From an uncultured Clostridia bacterium (GTDB taxonomy: Bacteria > Bacillota > Clostridia > Christensenellales > Aristaeellaceae), in the NCBI GenBank assembly GCA_947565865.1, contig CANOHT010000005.1, positions 49,653-113,652 on the forward strand: a DNA stretch of 64,000 bases. The letters run 5' to 3'. The notes beneath the pieces are model-generated. The model was not told where the DNA came from and did not search any database. It was given only the letters and a program-made list of their open reading frames with translations. Positions 51,470 through 59,367 of the stretch are shown here, one piece after another; position 1 is the first letter of the stretch; each line of letters begins with the position of its first letter. A program made the position numbers and the translations under genes.

Positions 51470-52333
51470 TCATTCCGGCAGACCGTCGCCGCCGTCATCC
51501 CCCTCGTCGTAGCGCTCCAGGAAGGAATGCTCCCGCCCCCTCCATTTGTAGCCGGGCATGGTGTCCAGGGACACGGCGTGAATGCTGTTGAAGACGCTCT
51601 TTTCCACGTCAGGATTATCCTTTCGCAGGGCCCGGAGAAGCTCCTTGATCTCCTGGCGCTTGGAGGCCCCCGTGTCCGTCGCCGCCTTTTCTGTCAGCCG
51701 ACAGGCGCAGGCGATAAAGGACAGATCATTGTAGCGGCACCAGGAGAGAATATCATCCTCATGGACACAGTACAGGGGGCGGATCAGTTCCATCCCTGGG
51801 AAGTTCCTGCTGTGCAGCTTGGGCAGCATCCCCTGGAGCTGGGCGCCATAGAACATCCCCATGACCGTGGTTTCAATCACGTCATTGAAGTGGTGCCCCA
51901 GGGCGATCTTGTTGCAGCCCAGCTCCCGGGCCCTGTCGTAGAGGAAGCCCCGGCGCATCCGGGCGCACATGTAGCAGGGATTGCAGTCCAGCTTGCTGGT
52001 CACATCGAAAATGTCGCTGCTGAAGACGCGGATGGGAATTTCCATCAGCCGGGCGTTTGCCTCGATCTTCGCCCGGTTTTCGGGGCTGTACCCCGGATCC
52101 ATCACCAGGAATTCCACCTCGAAGGGGATAAAGGTGTGCCGGTGCAATTCCTGCATCAGCTTGGCCAGAAGCATGGAATCCTTCCCGCCGGAGATGCACA
52201 CGGCAATGCGGTCGCCGGGCTGGATCAGCTCATACCGCTTGACGGCCACGATAAAAGGCTTCCACAATTCCTTGCGGAAGCGCTTGATAAGGCTTCGCTC
52301 GATCTTCTCGCAGGGCGTCAGGTCACGGGGCAT
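51470..52333 (-). CDS. TtcA/TilS-like PP-loop ATPase (tRNA thiolation-type)
   Basis: A 287-residue ATP-pyrophosphatase. The PP-loop is 'VCISGGKDSMLLAKLM'. 'CNPCYMCARMRRGFLYDRA' gives the CxxC motif of TtcA-type enzymes that bind an Fe-S cluster, and 'IALGHHFNDVIETTVMGMFYG' is the conserved second block. The late 'ACACRLTE' may supply a further Cys. TtcA makes 2-thiocytidine in tRNA, but many clostridial homologues have no proven substrate. The ATG at 52333 follows GGGAGG; a longer frame reads through the repeat. Confidence 0.85.
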   Translation of the reverse strand: MPRDLTPCEKIERSLIKRFRKELWKPFIVAVKRYELIQPGDRIAVCISGGKDSMLLAKLMQELHRHTFIPFEVEFLVMDPGYSPENRAKIEANARLMEIPIRVFSSDIFDVTSKLDCNPCYMCARMRRGFLYDRARELGCNKIALGHHFNDVIETTVMGMFYGAQLQGMLPKLHSRNFPGMELIRPLYCVHEDDILSWCRYNDLSFIACACRLTEKAATDTGASKRQEIKELLRALRKDNPDVEKSVFNSIHAVSLDTMPGYKWRGREHSFLERYDEGDDGGDGLPE

Positions 52334-52349
52334 CCAAATACCTCCCGGT

Positions 52350-52577
52350 GTCGTCACAGCGGCTTCACCGCTTTGACGCGGGGGCTTCGCCCCCGATTTC
52401 ATCGCGCACCCTCACTGGTCGAACGGCAAAGCCGATCTCCCGGCCGTGAGGGCGTGTAAGGAAGCGATTTCTTGCGAAATCGAAAACCCGACCAACCGGT
52501 TTTTTCTCGCGGCGATGCCGCCCGGTCGATACGATTGGAGGTCAGAGGGCCCACGGGCTCTCCGACACCGTCCAGGA
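52350..52577 (+). repeat. Dispersed hairpin-rich intergenic repeat, copy B
   Basis: The longest copy. Blocks in order are: GTCGTCACAGCGG/CCGCTTTGACG hairpin, CGGGGGC/GCCCCCG hairpin, CCTCACTGG with CCGGCCGTGAGG (a long-range stem), TAAGGAAGCGATTTC/GAAATCG, an AACCGG region, and the end block GTCAGAGGGCC, CCGACACC and CCAGG. The order and end block match copy A at 1589-1763. It separates the TtcA-like gene from the Gx transporter gene. Confidence 0.7.
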
Positions 52578-52618
52578 TTTCGTGCGCCTTGTTGAGGCGC
52601 TTGGACGGCTCTTATTTG

Positions 52619-53128
52619 CTATTTTTTTGCGCGCAGGTGCGGAAGATGGCGCATCACGCCCTGGGCACAGATGCCCGTCAGCGCGCCGCAGACCATACCC
52701 GCCAGCATTAAAAGGCCCATATAGCCCACCAGCCCCGGCGTCCGGGTCACCAGCATGGCCATGGCCACCTGACCGATGTTATGCGCCGCGCCGCCTGCCA
52801 TGCTCACCGTAACGGGCGTCAAGCCCTTCACCCGGCGCAGGAGCGCCATCAACGCCACGCTCAGCACACCGCCGGCGGCGGCATAGGGCAGCGCTCCAAA
52901 GCCCGCGAAAAGCGCGGCCGACAGCACCAGCTTGAGAGCCAGGAGCATGAAGGCTGTGGGCACATTCAGCAAATACACCGCGAAGATCAGTACGCCGTTG
53001 CTTAGCCCCAGCTTGATGCCGGGGATGGCGACGTTCAGGGGAATCCATTGCTCCACCCAGCCCAGCGCCAGCATCACCGCCGTCAGCAGGCCGCAAAGCG
53101 CCACCCGGCGGGCAGGCTGATCGCCCAT
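52619..53128 (-). CDS. Gx transporter/heptaprenyl-diphosphate-synthase component I-like membrane protein
   Basis: A 169-residue membrane protein with five to six hydrophobic segments. 'ALCGLLTAVMLALGWVEQWIP', 'IPGIKLGLSNGVLIFAVYLL' and 'GGAAHNIGQVAMAM' are hallmarks of PF07456 (Hpre_diP_synt_I, now often called Gx transporter). It is ECF S-component-like; the substrate is unknown. The family often sits near isoprenoid or FMN-binding genes, but none is seen here. A hairpin (GCGCCT/AGGCGC) lies just downstream. Confidence 0.85.
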   Translation of the reverse strand: MGDQPARRVALCGLLTAVMLALGWVEQWIPLNVAIPGIKLGLSNGVLIFAVYLLNVPTAFMLLALKLVLSAALFAGFGALPYAAAGGVLSVALMALLRRVKGLTPVTVSMAGGAAHNIGQVAMAMLVTRTPGLVGYMGLLMLAGMVCGALTGICAQGVMRHLPHLRAKK

Positions 53129-53164
53129 GGACTCGCCTCCTTGTCATCACGCGGGGAATTGAGG

Positions 53165-54313
53165 TCAGCGCGCTTCGCCTTCCGCCTCAAGGCAGGCCTG
53201 GGCCAGCGCGGCAAAAAAGTCGGCTGCGGAAGCCAGCGCATCGGGGTTCACCGTGAATTTAGGATGATGGGAGGGGTACGTCCCGCCTGTGCCGATCCGC
53301 ACAAACAGCCCCGGCGTTCCGTTTTCCAGATAGCAGGAGAAATCCTCGCCGCCCAGGGTATCCTCCTGGCGCTCCGCCGTCAGGCCGCGGTCCTGGGCCA
53401 CCCGGCGGGCCAGGACGCACAGGCGGCTGTCGTTATGCAGCGCCGGGGAGCCGTGCCGCCAGTCGATCTCCGCCTCCACGCCATAGGCTGCCGCGATGCC
53501 CGCCACAATCTGCCGGAATCGCGCTTCCGCCCGGGCTCGGTCATCCTTGTCAAGGGTGCGGATGGTGCCCTCCACCACAGCCGTCTCGGGAATCACATTC
53601 CAGGTGTTGCCCGCCTCCGCGTGGGTGATGGAGCACAGGCTGGTGGAAAAGGGGTTCAGCGTACGGCTGACGATGGTCTGCAGGCTCTGCACCAGAGCAG
53701 CCATGGCCACCACGGGATCAACACCCTTGTGAGGATGCGCGGCATGGCAGCCCTTGCCCCGAAGCAGCACCCGGAAGCGATCTACCGCCGCCATCACCGG
53801 GCCCTCCTTGATGCCGACAGTACCCGCGGGGAAGCCGGTATAGCTGTGTCCGGCCAGGAAGCACCGGCAGTCCGCCGTCAGCCCCGTGGCCAGCACCCGC
53901 CGCGCTCCCGCGTCAATCTCTTCGGCGGGCTGGAAGATGATCCTGACCGTACCGGGAAGCTCCCTCTCCCGTGCCTTCAGCAGCATGGCCGCTCCCGCCA
54001 TGCAGGCCGCGTGGAAATCATGGCCGCAGGCATGCATCCGTCCCTCATGGCAGGAAGCGTAGGGCAGCCCCGACGCCTCCTGAACCGGCAGACCGTCAAT
54101 GTCCGCCCTCAGCCCGATCATAGGCCCCGGCAGCCCGCCCTCCACCTGGGCAATCAGCCCCGTGGTCAGCCCGCTGTCCAGGATGGTGACGCCGTGCCGC
54201 GCCAGCGCGTCCCGCAAAAGCGCGGTGGTCACATGCTCCTCAAAGCCGAGCTCCGGGTGGCGGTGAAGCGCCTCAAACAGCTCCCGCAGCTCCGCTCTCA
54301 TATCGTCCGTCAA
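53165..54313 (-). CDS. M20-family metallo-amidohydrolase
   Basis: A 382-residue M20D-type aminoacylase/carboxypeptidase. Metal-site blocks are 'HRHPELGFEE', 'GLRADIDGLPVQE', 'HACGHDFHAACM', 'IFQPAEEIDAGARR' and, near the end, 'TYPSHHPKFTV'. It hydrolyses N-acyl amino acids or related amides in the cytosol. The start is a TTG at 54313 with GGGAGGTGG upstream, giving the usual N-terminus. The downstream Gx transporter gene is 36 bp away and probably co-transcribed. Confidence 0.9.
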   Translation of the reverse strand: MTDDMRAELRELFEALHRHPELGFEEHVTTALLRDALARHGVTILDSGLTTGLIAQVEGGLPGPMIGLRADIDGLPVQEASGLPYASCHEGRMHACGHDFHAACMAGAAMLLKARERELPGTVRIIFQPAEEIDAGARRVLATGLTADCRCFLAGHSYTGFPAGTVGIKEGPVMAAVDRFRVLLRGKGCHAAHPHKGVDPVVAMAALVQSLQTIVSRTLNPFSTSLCSITHAEAGNTWNVIPETAVVEGTIRTLDKDDRARAEARFRQIVAGIAAAYGVEAEIDWRHGSPALHNDSRLCVLARRVAQDRGLTAERQEDTLGGEDFSCYLENGTPGLFVRIGTGGTYPSHHPKFTVNPDALASAADFFAALAQACLEAEGEAR

Positions 54314-54525
54314 TGGATTCCACCTCCCGGTCGCCCGCATTATATAAGGAAAGGACGCCGCTCGTCCCAAGGGCGCCCGGTTGAATGGGTGCATCATATC
54401 ACAGGCGCGCGGGCTTGTCAAGGACAGGGGGAGCGCCGGTAAAAACCTCCCGCCTCTTGAAAAAAAGCAAAAGGCATGATACCATGGAACCAGCGCAGCA
54501 CCAACAAGAAAGCGAGGCTTGACCC

Positions 54526-54891
54526 ATGAACATTCACGAATCGGCGGAGGACTATTTGGAGGCCATCCTGATGCTCCGCCAGGAAAAGGGCTATGCTCGC
54601 TCGGTGGACATCGCCGCGCGGCTGAACGTCAGCAAGCCCTCGGTAAGCTTCGCCATGAAACGCCTGCGGGAGAACGGCTACATCCTCATGGACGAGGAGA
54701 ATCTTATTTCTCTGACGCCCCTGGGCGCCGACATCGCCGCGCGGATGCTGGACAGGCACCGCGCCATCGCCAGTTTTCTGGAGCGGCTGGGCGTGGACGA
54801 GGCTACCGCCCTGGAGGACGCTTGCAAAATTGAGCATGACATTTCCGACGCCTCCTTCGAGGCCATCCGCCGCTTCCTGAAGAAGCAATGA
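54526..54891 (+). CDS. DtxR/MntR-family metal-dependent repressor (short form)
   Basis: A 121-residue regulator with a winged helix ('RSVDIAARLNVSKPSVSFAMKRLRENGYI') and dimerisation domain but no C-terminal SH3 domain, like MntR. Likely metal ligands by alignment are D9, E12, H78, C100, E103 and H104. D9 and E12 match MntR, while C100 in 'DACKIEH' matches the Cys of DtxR/IdeR, where MntR has Glu. Metal choice (Mn or Fe) is therefore uncertain. It lies 77 bp upstream of a MATE exporter that has its own promoter. Confidence 0.9.
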   Translation: MNIHESAEDYLEAILMLRQEKGYARSVDIAARLNVSKPSVSFAMKRLRENGYILMDEENLISLTPLGADIAARMLDRHRAIASFLERLGVDEATALEDACKIEHDISDASFEAIRRFLKKQ

Positions 54892-54904
54892 CCCGCCCCT
54901 ACCC

Positions 54905-54933
54905 TTGACCTTCGCCTTCCGCCGTGCTATGAT
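54905..54933 (+). promoter_or_regulatory. SigmaA promoter for the MATE exporter gene
   Basis: TTGACC (54905-54910), 17-bp spacer, TATGAT (54928-54933) with TGC just before it, 35 bp upstream of the start codon. Confidence 0.75.
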
Positions 54934-54968
54934 GACAGGCGAATCTTGCACGCGCGGGGGGCTTTTTT

Positions 54969-56333
54969 ATGCAGCGCGATCTCACCCAGGGCAGCGTCCT
55001 GAAAAGCATGGCCGCTTTTTCCCTGCCTTATCTGCTTTCCACCTTCCTACAAACGCTCTATGGCCTAGCAGACCTGTTTATTGCCGGACAATACGGCGGG
55101 GCGGACATCATTTCCGCCGTCTCCATCGGCAGCCAGGTGATGCACATGCTGACGGTGGTCATCGTCGGCCTGGCCATGGGCTCCACGGTGGTTATCAGCC
55201 GGTCGGTAGGCGCGAGGGACGCACGGCTGATGGCGAGGGCCGCGGGCAACACCATCACGCTGTTTCTGGGGGTAGCGGCGGCGCTGACCGCGGCGCTGCT
55301 GCTCACGGTGGACGGCGTGGTCAGCGTGATGTCCACGCCTCCGGAGGCCGCCCGGCAGACCCGGCAGTACCTGATGATCTGCTTCGCGGGGCTTCCCTGC
55401 ATCGTTTCATACAACATCATCAGCGCGGTGCTCCGGGGCATGGGGGACTCCCGCAGCCCTATGGCGTTTGTAGCCGTCGCCTGCACCCTCAACATCCTGC
55501 TGGACTACGTTTTCATCGGCGGGCTGGGGATGGCCGCGTCGGGGGCAGCCCTGGGCACCGTCATCAGCCAGACATGCAGTGTGGTTTTCGCCCTGCTGTA
55601 CCTGCGGCATAAGCGCCGCCAACAGCGCTTCGACCTTCCAATGACGGCGGCCGATCTGCGTCCTGACCGCCGGGTGATGGGGCAGCTGCTGCGCATCGGC
55701 CTGCCGGTGGCCTGCCAGGATGCCTTCATCCAGATTTCCTTCCTATTGATTACCGTGATCGCCAACCGCCGGGGTGTGGACGCGGCGGCGGCGGTGGGCA
55801 TCGTGGAAAAGCTCATCAGCCTGCTGTTCCTGGTGCCCTCGGCGCTGATGTCCACGGTCTCCGCCCTGGCCGCGCAGTGCGTCGGAGCCAGTCTGCACGA
55901 TCGCGCCCGCCGGGTGCTTCGGTACGCGCTGACCATCTGCACAGGCTTCGGGTTATGCTGCGCAGCGCTGTTCCAGCTGATCCCCGAGCAGGCGCTGAGC
56001 CTCTTCGCGGATGAGAGCGAGGTCATCCGCCAGGGCGCGGCCTATCTGCGCTCCTATGTGTGGGACTGCGTGTTCGCGGGCATTCACTTCTGCTTCAGCG
56101 GTTTTTTCTGCGCCTACGGCCTGTCCTCTCTGTCCTTTGCTCACAACGTCGCCAGCATGGTGCTGGTGCGCGTACCCGGCGCTTATGCCGCCTCCATGCT
56201 GTACCCGGAAACCCTGTACCCCATGGGCTGGGCCTCGCCGCTGGGGTCCTTGCTTTCCGCTGTCATCTGTCTGGGCGCCTATGGGTGGCTGAAGAAAAAG
56301 CAGCGCAGGGACAAAAAAGCCTTTTACATTTAA
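54969..56333 (+). CDS. MATE-family multidrug/organic cation exporter
   Basis: A 454-residue membrane protein with twelve predicted helices in two six-helix bundles. 'GSVLKSMAAFSLPYLLSTFLQTLYGLADLFIAGQYGG' start, 'LPCIVSYNIISAVLRGMGDSRSPM' middle, and 'GQLLRIGLPVACQDAFIQ' opening the second half are typical of the NorM/DinF-like MATE group. These exporters use Na+ or H+ gradients. The ATG is at 54969; the ribosome site (GGGGGGC) is modest. A perfect long-range inverted repeat follows at 56345-56430. Confidence 0.92.
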   Translation: MQRDLTQGSVLKSMAAFSLPYLLSTFLQTLYGLADLFIAGQYGGADIISAVSIGSQVMHMLTVVIVGLAMGSTVVISRSVGARDARLMARAAGNTITLFLGVAAALTAALLLTVDGVVSVMSTPPEAARQTRQYLMICFAGLPCIVSYNIISAVLRGMGDSRSPMAFVAVACTLNILLDYVFIGGLGMAASGAALGTVISQTCSVVFALLYLRHKRRQQRFDLPMTAADLRPDRRVMGQLLRIGLPVACQDAFIQISFLLITVIANRRGVDAAAAVGIVEKLISLLFLVPSALMSTVSALAAQCVGASLHDRARRVLRYALTICTGFGLCCAALFQLIPEQALSLFADESEVIRQGAAYLRSYVWDCVFAGIHFCFSGFFCAYGLSSLSFAHNVASMVLVRVPGAYAASMLYPETLYPMGWASPLGSLLSAVICLGAYGWLKKKQRRDKKAFYI

Positions 56334-56344
56334 AAAGCATTTTT

Positions 56345-56430
56345 GCCCTTGGCAGGGCGGCCGGCGTTTATGGCGCTGCTTTTTCCAAGGAGGAAGTACA
56401 GCCTTCATCGCCCGCTGCCCTGCCAAGGGC
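56345..56430. other. Long-range perfect inverted repeat (14-bp arms, 58-bp loop)
   Basis: GCCCTTGGCAGGGC (56345-56358) and its exact complement (56417-56430) flank 58 bp that contain CCAAGGAGGAAG. It lies between the convergent MATE and tcdA genes. As a terminator the loop is unusually long. Confidence 0.55.
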
Positions 56431-56471
56431 TATACCATGGCGGCCTGATTTCCGCCAATCCTATCCCCCCG

Positions 56472-57194
56472 TCATCGCCACGATCCTGTGGCCAACCTCC
56501 TAACAGCTTCCGCGGCCATTATCAGTCCCATGGCAGCCGGGACGAAGGCGGCGCTTCCGGGAATGGCGCGGCGGCCATCCGGGGGTGCTTCCTCCGTATC
56601 AGCGGCGGTGATGACCGGTGGCTCCGTGGAGTATACCACCCGAAGGCTGCCAACGCCCCGCTTCCGGCATTCACTTCGGATAACCCGAGCCAGGCGGCAT
56701 TCCCGGGTCTCATAAATATCCGCCGCGCGAAGCTGCGTTGGGTCCAGCTTGTTGCCGGCCCCCATGGCGCTGATGAGAGGGATGCCCAGACGATTCGTCC
56801 GAACAATCAGCTCCAGCTTGGCGCTGACGGTATCCACCGCGTCAAGCACGCAGTCGTAAACGGAAAGGTTCACCGCGTCGGCCGTTTCGGGTAGATAGAA
56901 CAAGGGGTGGAGCGTCAAGCGGATGTCTGGGTTGATGTCCCGGAGGCGCTGGGCCAGGGCCTCGACCTTGGGCATCCCCACCGTGGAATGCAGCGCTACA
57001 AGCTGCCGATTGAGGTTGGTCTCGCTGACGCGGTCGTTGTCAATGAGGTCGATGGCGGCCACGCCGCTGCGCGCCAGCGCTTCCGCCGCGTGGCCGCCTA
57101 CGCCACCCAGGCCGAACACGGCCACCCGCGCCGCCGCCAAACGCGCCATGGCTTCCGCGCCCAGCAGCGCCTCGGTTCGGGAAAACTGATTCAT
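56472..57194 (-). CDS. tcdA: tRNA threonylcarbamoyladenosine dehydratase (TcdA)
   Basis: A 240-residue ThiF/MoeB/E1-like enzyme that uses ATP to cyclise t6A37 in tRNA to ct6A. The nucleotide-binding loop is 'VFGLGGVGGHAAEALARSGV'. 'DNDRVSETNLNRQLVA' carries the E1-like Arg, 'CVLDAVDTVSAK' follows, and the family C-terminus 'RRAIPGSAAFVPAAMGLIMA' is present. The ATG is at 57194 with GGAGGAAGCGGG upstream. It is transcribed alone; the frame stays open upstream but without coding likeness. Confidence 0.92.
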   Translation of the reverse strand: MNQFSRTEALLGAEAMARLAAARVAVFGLGGVGGHAAEALARSGVAAIDLIDNDRVSETNLNRQLVALHSTVGMPKVEALAQRLRDINPDIRLTLHPLFYLPETADAVNLSVYDCVLDAVDTVSAKLELIVRTNRLGIPLISAMGAGNKLDPTQLRAADIYETRECRLARVIRSECRKRGVGSLRVVYSTEPPVITAADTEEAPPDGRRAIPGSAAFVPAAMGLIMAAEAVRRLATGSWR

Positions 57195-58165
57195 CCCGCT
57201 TCCTCCCTTGGTATTGGTGAATTTATGATACCGCAGGCAGGGGAGGGTGTCAACGGCTAAGAGGAAAGGTTCTTCTTGGCCGCCATTGTCAGCGTTTGGC
57301 TTCGCGGCAGCCTCGCGCAGGGAAAAAAGCCTGTGCTTCTCGCTGTTTCGACGCTTCGCCAGCGCCCGTGTCAAGGACTGCTGCGCACCATGCCCCTGCC
57401 ACGATTGGTCAAGCAGCCGGAAATCCACCGCCATTTCCGTCTGATCGGGACAGCACTTCCCGCAGCGGGAGCGGTTCCTTTGCACAGGGCCGAGCAAAGG
57501 AACATCGCGAGGGCCGGAACTGTCTGTGCCGCGCTTGTGCGCAGGCTTTCCTCGACGGAAAAGACTATCTTCTCCAGGTACAGAATACCCCGGGCAAATC
57601 GGCTTCCTTGAAGGATCGGCACGGCGGGTCTTGATTCTTGCGGCGGTTCGATGCCGCTGCGGGGGCAATGGCATTGCCAGGCAGCGGCTATCCTCTTGAT
57701 TGAGAACGCCGTCAAGCCAGAAGCGTTGCGCCAGGAAGATCGGCGTCCGGTCGGTCTTTGCGCGGGGGCCTCAGCCGGAAACGCCGTCCGAGGACGATTC
57801 CGGCTAGCACCCTCCTGCGCCATGACCCGCGTCTGTTTGATGCCGCCGTCAAAACAGCCTTCAGAATGAGAAGACCCATCTGGCTTGGGAAGCGCGGAAT
57901 GGCGCGAAGTCCCCCGGCAGCAGGCGGGATATCCCCGGAAACCTGATGGCTATCGTGGCAGGCTTCATAGGCTACAAGACCGCCGTCATCCGCACACCGG
58001 AGCGAGGCTACGCCGCCTTGATGGAAGGCATGGCCGCGTCGCGCCAAGGCGTCCGCCTGGCCCTGATGATGAGGGGTATCGCTGAGAGCGCGCCGCCCGA
58101 GTGCTTGAGAACGCCCCCTGAGCTGCGGCGAGCTTTCATCCCGCCTGTTATTCCAAGCATCGCAA
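57195..58165. other. 1-kb region with no recognisable gene
   Basis: GC content is like the surroundings, yet no frame on either strand shows a known family, a good ribosome site or a consistent coding pattern. The longest frames overlap each other on opposite strands and have odd compositions (Arg/Pro-rich). It may be a decayed gene region or hold an unrecognised RNA. No repeat copy of the dispersed family was seen in it. Confidence 0.4.
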
Positions 58166-58166
58166 A

Positions 58167-58193
58167 CCCCGCGGCCCAATGTGAACCGCGGGG
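58167..58193. terminator. Hairpin near the end of the P-loop kinase gene
   Basis: CCCCGCGG (58167-58174) pairs with CCGCGGGG (58186-58193). On the minus strand it follows the kinase stop within 6 bp and is followed by TTTGC; on the plus strand it is followed by GCTTTTC. Confidence 0.6.
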
Positions 58194-58198
58194 GCTTT

Positions 58199-58717
58199 TC
58201 ATATAAGCGCCGTATCAATCCGATAGGTATCCTCCACGAGCAGGCAGCGGGCGTGATGCTCACGGCACAGCGCCAGCATCCGGGCATTCTCCCTGAGCAC
58301 ATCTTCCATGGACAGGGCCTCGTCCTCAGCGCGATGCTCGATCACGTTCGCGTATCGCTTGATAGCGTCAAAGTGAGCCCGGATATAGCCCTCGCTCATC
58401 GCCAGGCAAACAAAACGGATGTGGTCGAGGTATGTCCTGTCAAAATCCTTGGCCCAGTCGAAGGGAATGTAGCATCCTTCGACAATCAGATTTTGCTGAT
58501 TCTCAATGCAGGTTTTCACCATCTCCCGGACAATCGGCCACAAATACGCCGTCAGATCAGCCTCGTCGCTCAGGGGCGTGAGGTCGGTGCCGCCGCTGCG
58601 AATCAAGCCCATCTTCAAATGATCCATGGACAGGTAGGGATAGCGGTATCGTTCCAGCAAGGCTTGGGCCAGCGCGGTTTTCCCTGTGTGGGACGCGCCT
58701 GTGATGAGGATAATCAA
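58199..58717 (-). CDS. Small P-loop kinase-like ATPase (AAA_33 type)
   Basis: A 172-residue protein with a Walker A motif 'ITGASHTGKTALAQAL' at residues 5-20. 'YLSMDHLKMGLIRS' follows, resembling the acceptor-binding strand of zeta-toxin/chloramphenicol-phosphotransferase/adenylate kinase-type proteins, then 'NLIVEGCYIPFDW' (Walker B-like strand). A lid-type region near 115-145 carries several basic residues. The substrate is unknown. The start is a TTG at 58717 with AAAGGAGA upstream. Confidence 0.75.
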   Translation of the reverse strand: MIILITGASHTGKTALAQALLERYRYPYLSMDHLKMGLIRSGGTDLTPLSDEADLTAYLWPIVREMVKTCIENQQNLIVEGCYIPFDWAKDFDRTYLDHIRFVCLAMSEGYIRAHFDAIKRYANVIEHRAEDEALSMEDVLRENARMLALCREHHARCLLVEDTYRIDTALI

Positions 58718-58812
58718 CGCGGGATCTCCTTTCGGTCATATCGCGGCCTTGTTCGTCGCCGGTACAACGCATCATGGTAAAAATGGCTATGTCCATCCAA
58801 ATCCGGACATAG

Positions 58813-58838
58813 AAAAACCACCAGCTATTTGCTGGTGG
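58813..58838 (-). terminator. Terminator of the tRNA-Gln/tRNA-Glu operon
   Basis: On the minus strand CCACCAGC (58838-58831) pairs with GCTGGTGG (58825-58818), followed by TTTTT. It begins 5 bp past the tRNA-Glu 3' end. Confidence 0.9.
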
Positions 58839-58843
58839 TCAAG

Positions 58844-58916
58844 CACCTCCGACGGGATTCGAACCCGTGTTTTCGCCTTGAGAGGGCGGCGTCCTAGGCC
58901 TCTAGACAACGGAGGC
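58844..58916 (-). tRNA. tRNA-Glu (anticodon CTC)
   Basis: A 73-nt cloverleaf. The acceptor GCCTCCG pairs with CGGAGGT (one G-U at position 1-72), with discriminator G. The anticodon loop CTCTCAA gives anticodon CTC. The T-arm is ACGGG-TTCGAAT-CCCGT. No CCA is encoded. It is the second gene of a two-tRNA operon. Confidence 0.93.
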
Positions 58917-58923
58917 ATATGTG

Positions 58924-58994
58924 CTGGGGAACTAGGATTCGAACCTAGACAATACGAGTCAGAGTCGCAGGTGCTGCCATTACACCATTCCCCA
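58924..58994 (-). tRNA. tRNA-Gln (anticodon CTG)
   Basis: A 71-nt cloverleaf. The acceptor TGGGGAA pairs with TTCCCCA, with discriminator G. The anticodon loop CTCTGAC gives anticodon CTG, and the T-arm is CTAGG-TTCGAAT-CCTAG. The U1-A72 pair is typical of tRNA-Gln. No CCA is encoded. Confidence 0.95.
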
Positions 58995-59027
58995 ATGTGT
59001 TCAGCAGTTTATCCGACTGCGAAGGTT

Positions 59028-59056
59028 ATTATACCAAAGGTCTGGGCCAATGTCAA
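59028..59056 (-). promoter_or_regulatory. Consensus promoter of the tRNA operon
   Basis: On the minus strand a perfect TTGACA (59056-59051), 17-bp spacer and perfect TATAAT (59033-59028) lie 34 bp upstream of tRNA-Gln. The remaining gap from 59057 to 59303 shows no gene. Confidence 0.9.
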
Positions 59057-59303
59057 GCACTTTGGAAAAAAATTTTGTCGCTTGGAAAAGCGTCGCCATC
59101 CGGCAGCTTCCAAAGCCTGATGCCGCGCCATCCCGTCCGCGTCCTCCATCAAGCAGATGGGTGAGGTCTTCTCTATGGCGCCTGACGCGACGCGGCAGAC
59201 AGCCACGGGGCCGCTCGTCCTTCTCTATGATGGACATTCGGCTTGAATGCATCCTTCAGCGCGTCCCCCTTTTGCATCGCAATTTACAGCTGCCTGCCGC
59301 ACC

Positions 59304-59343
59304 AAAAAGCGCTGCCGCCCTGAACTTGTCCAGGCGGCAGCGC
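59304..59343 (-). terminator. Rho-independent terminator after the secreted thioredoxin-like gene
   Basis: On the minus strand GCGCTGCCGCC (59343-59333) pairs with GGCGGCAGCGC (59319-59309), followed by TTTTT. Confidence 0.92.
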
Positions 59344-59367
59344 AGCTGGGGAACGATGATGATCCTG

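Noticed and set aside
58199..58717. Zeta-type toxin of a toxin-antitoxin pair
   Set aside because: The P-loop fold would allow it, but there is no small antitoxin gene upstream or downstream, so only a general kinase call is justified.
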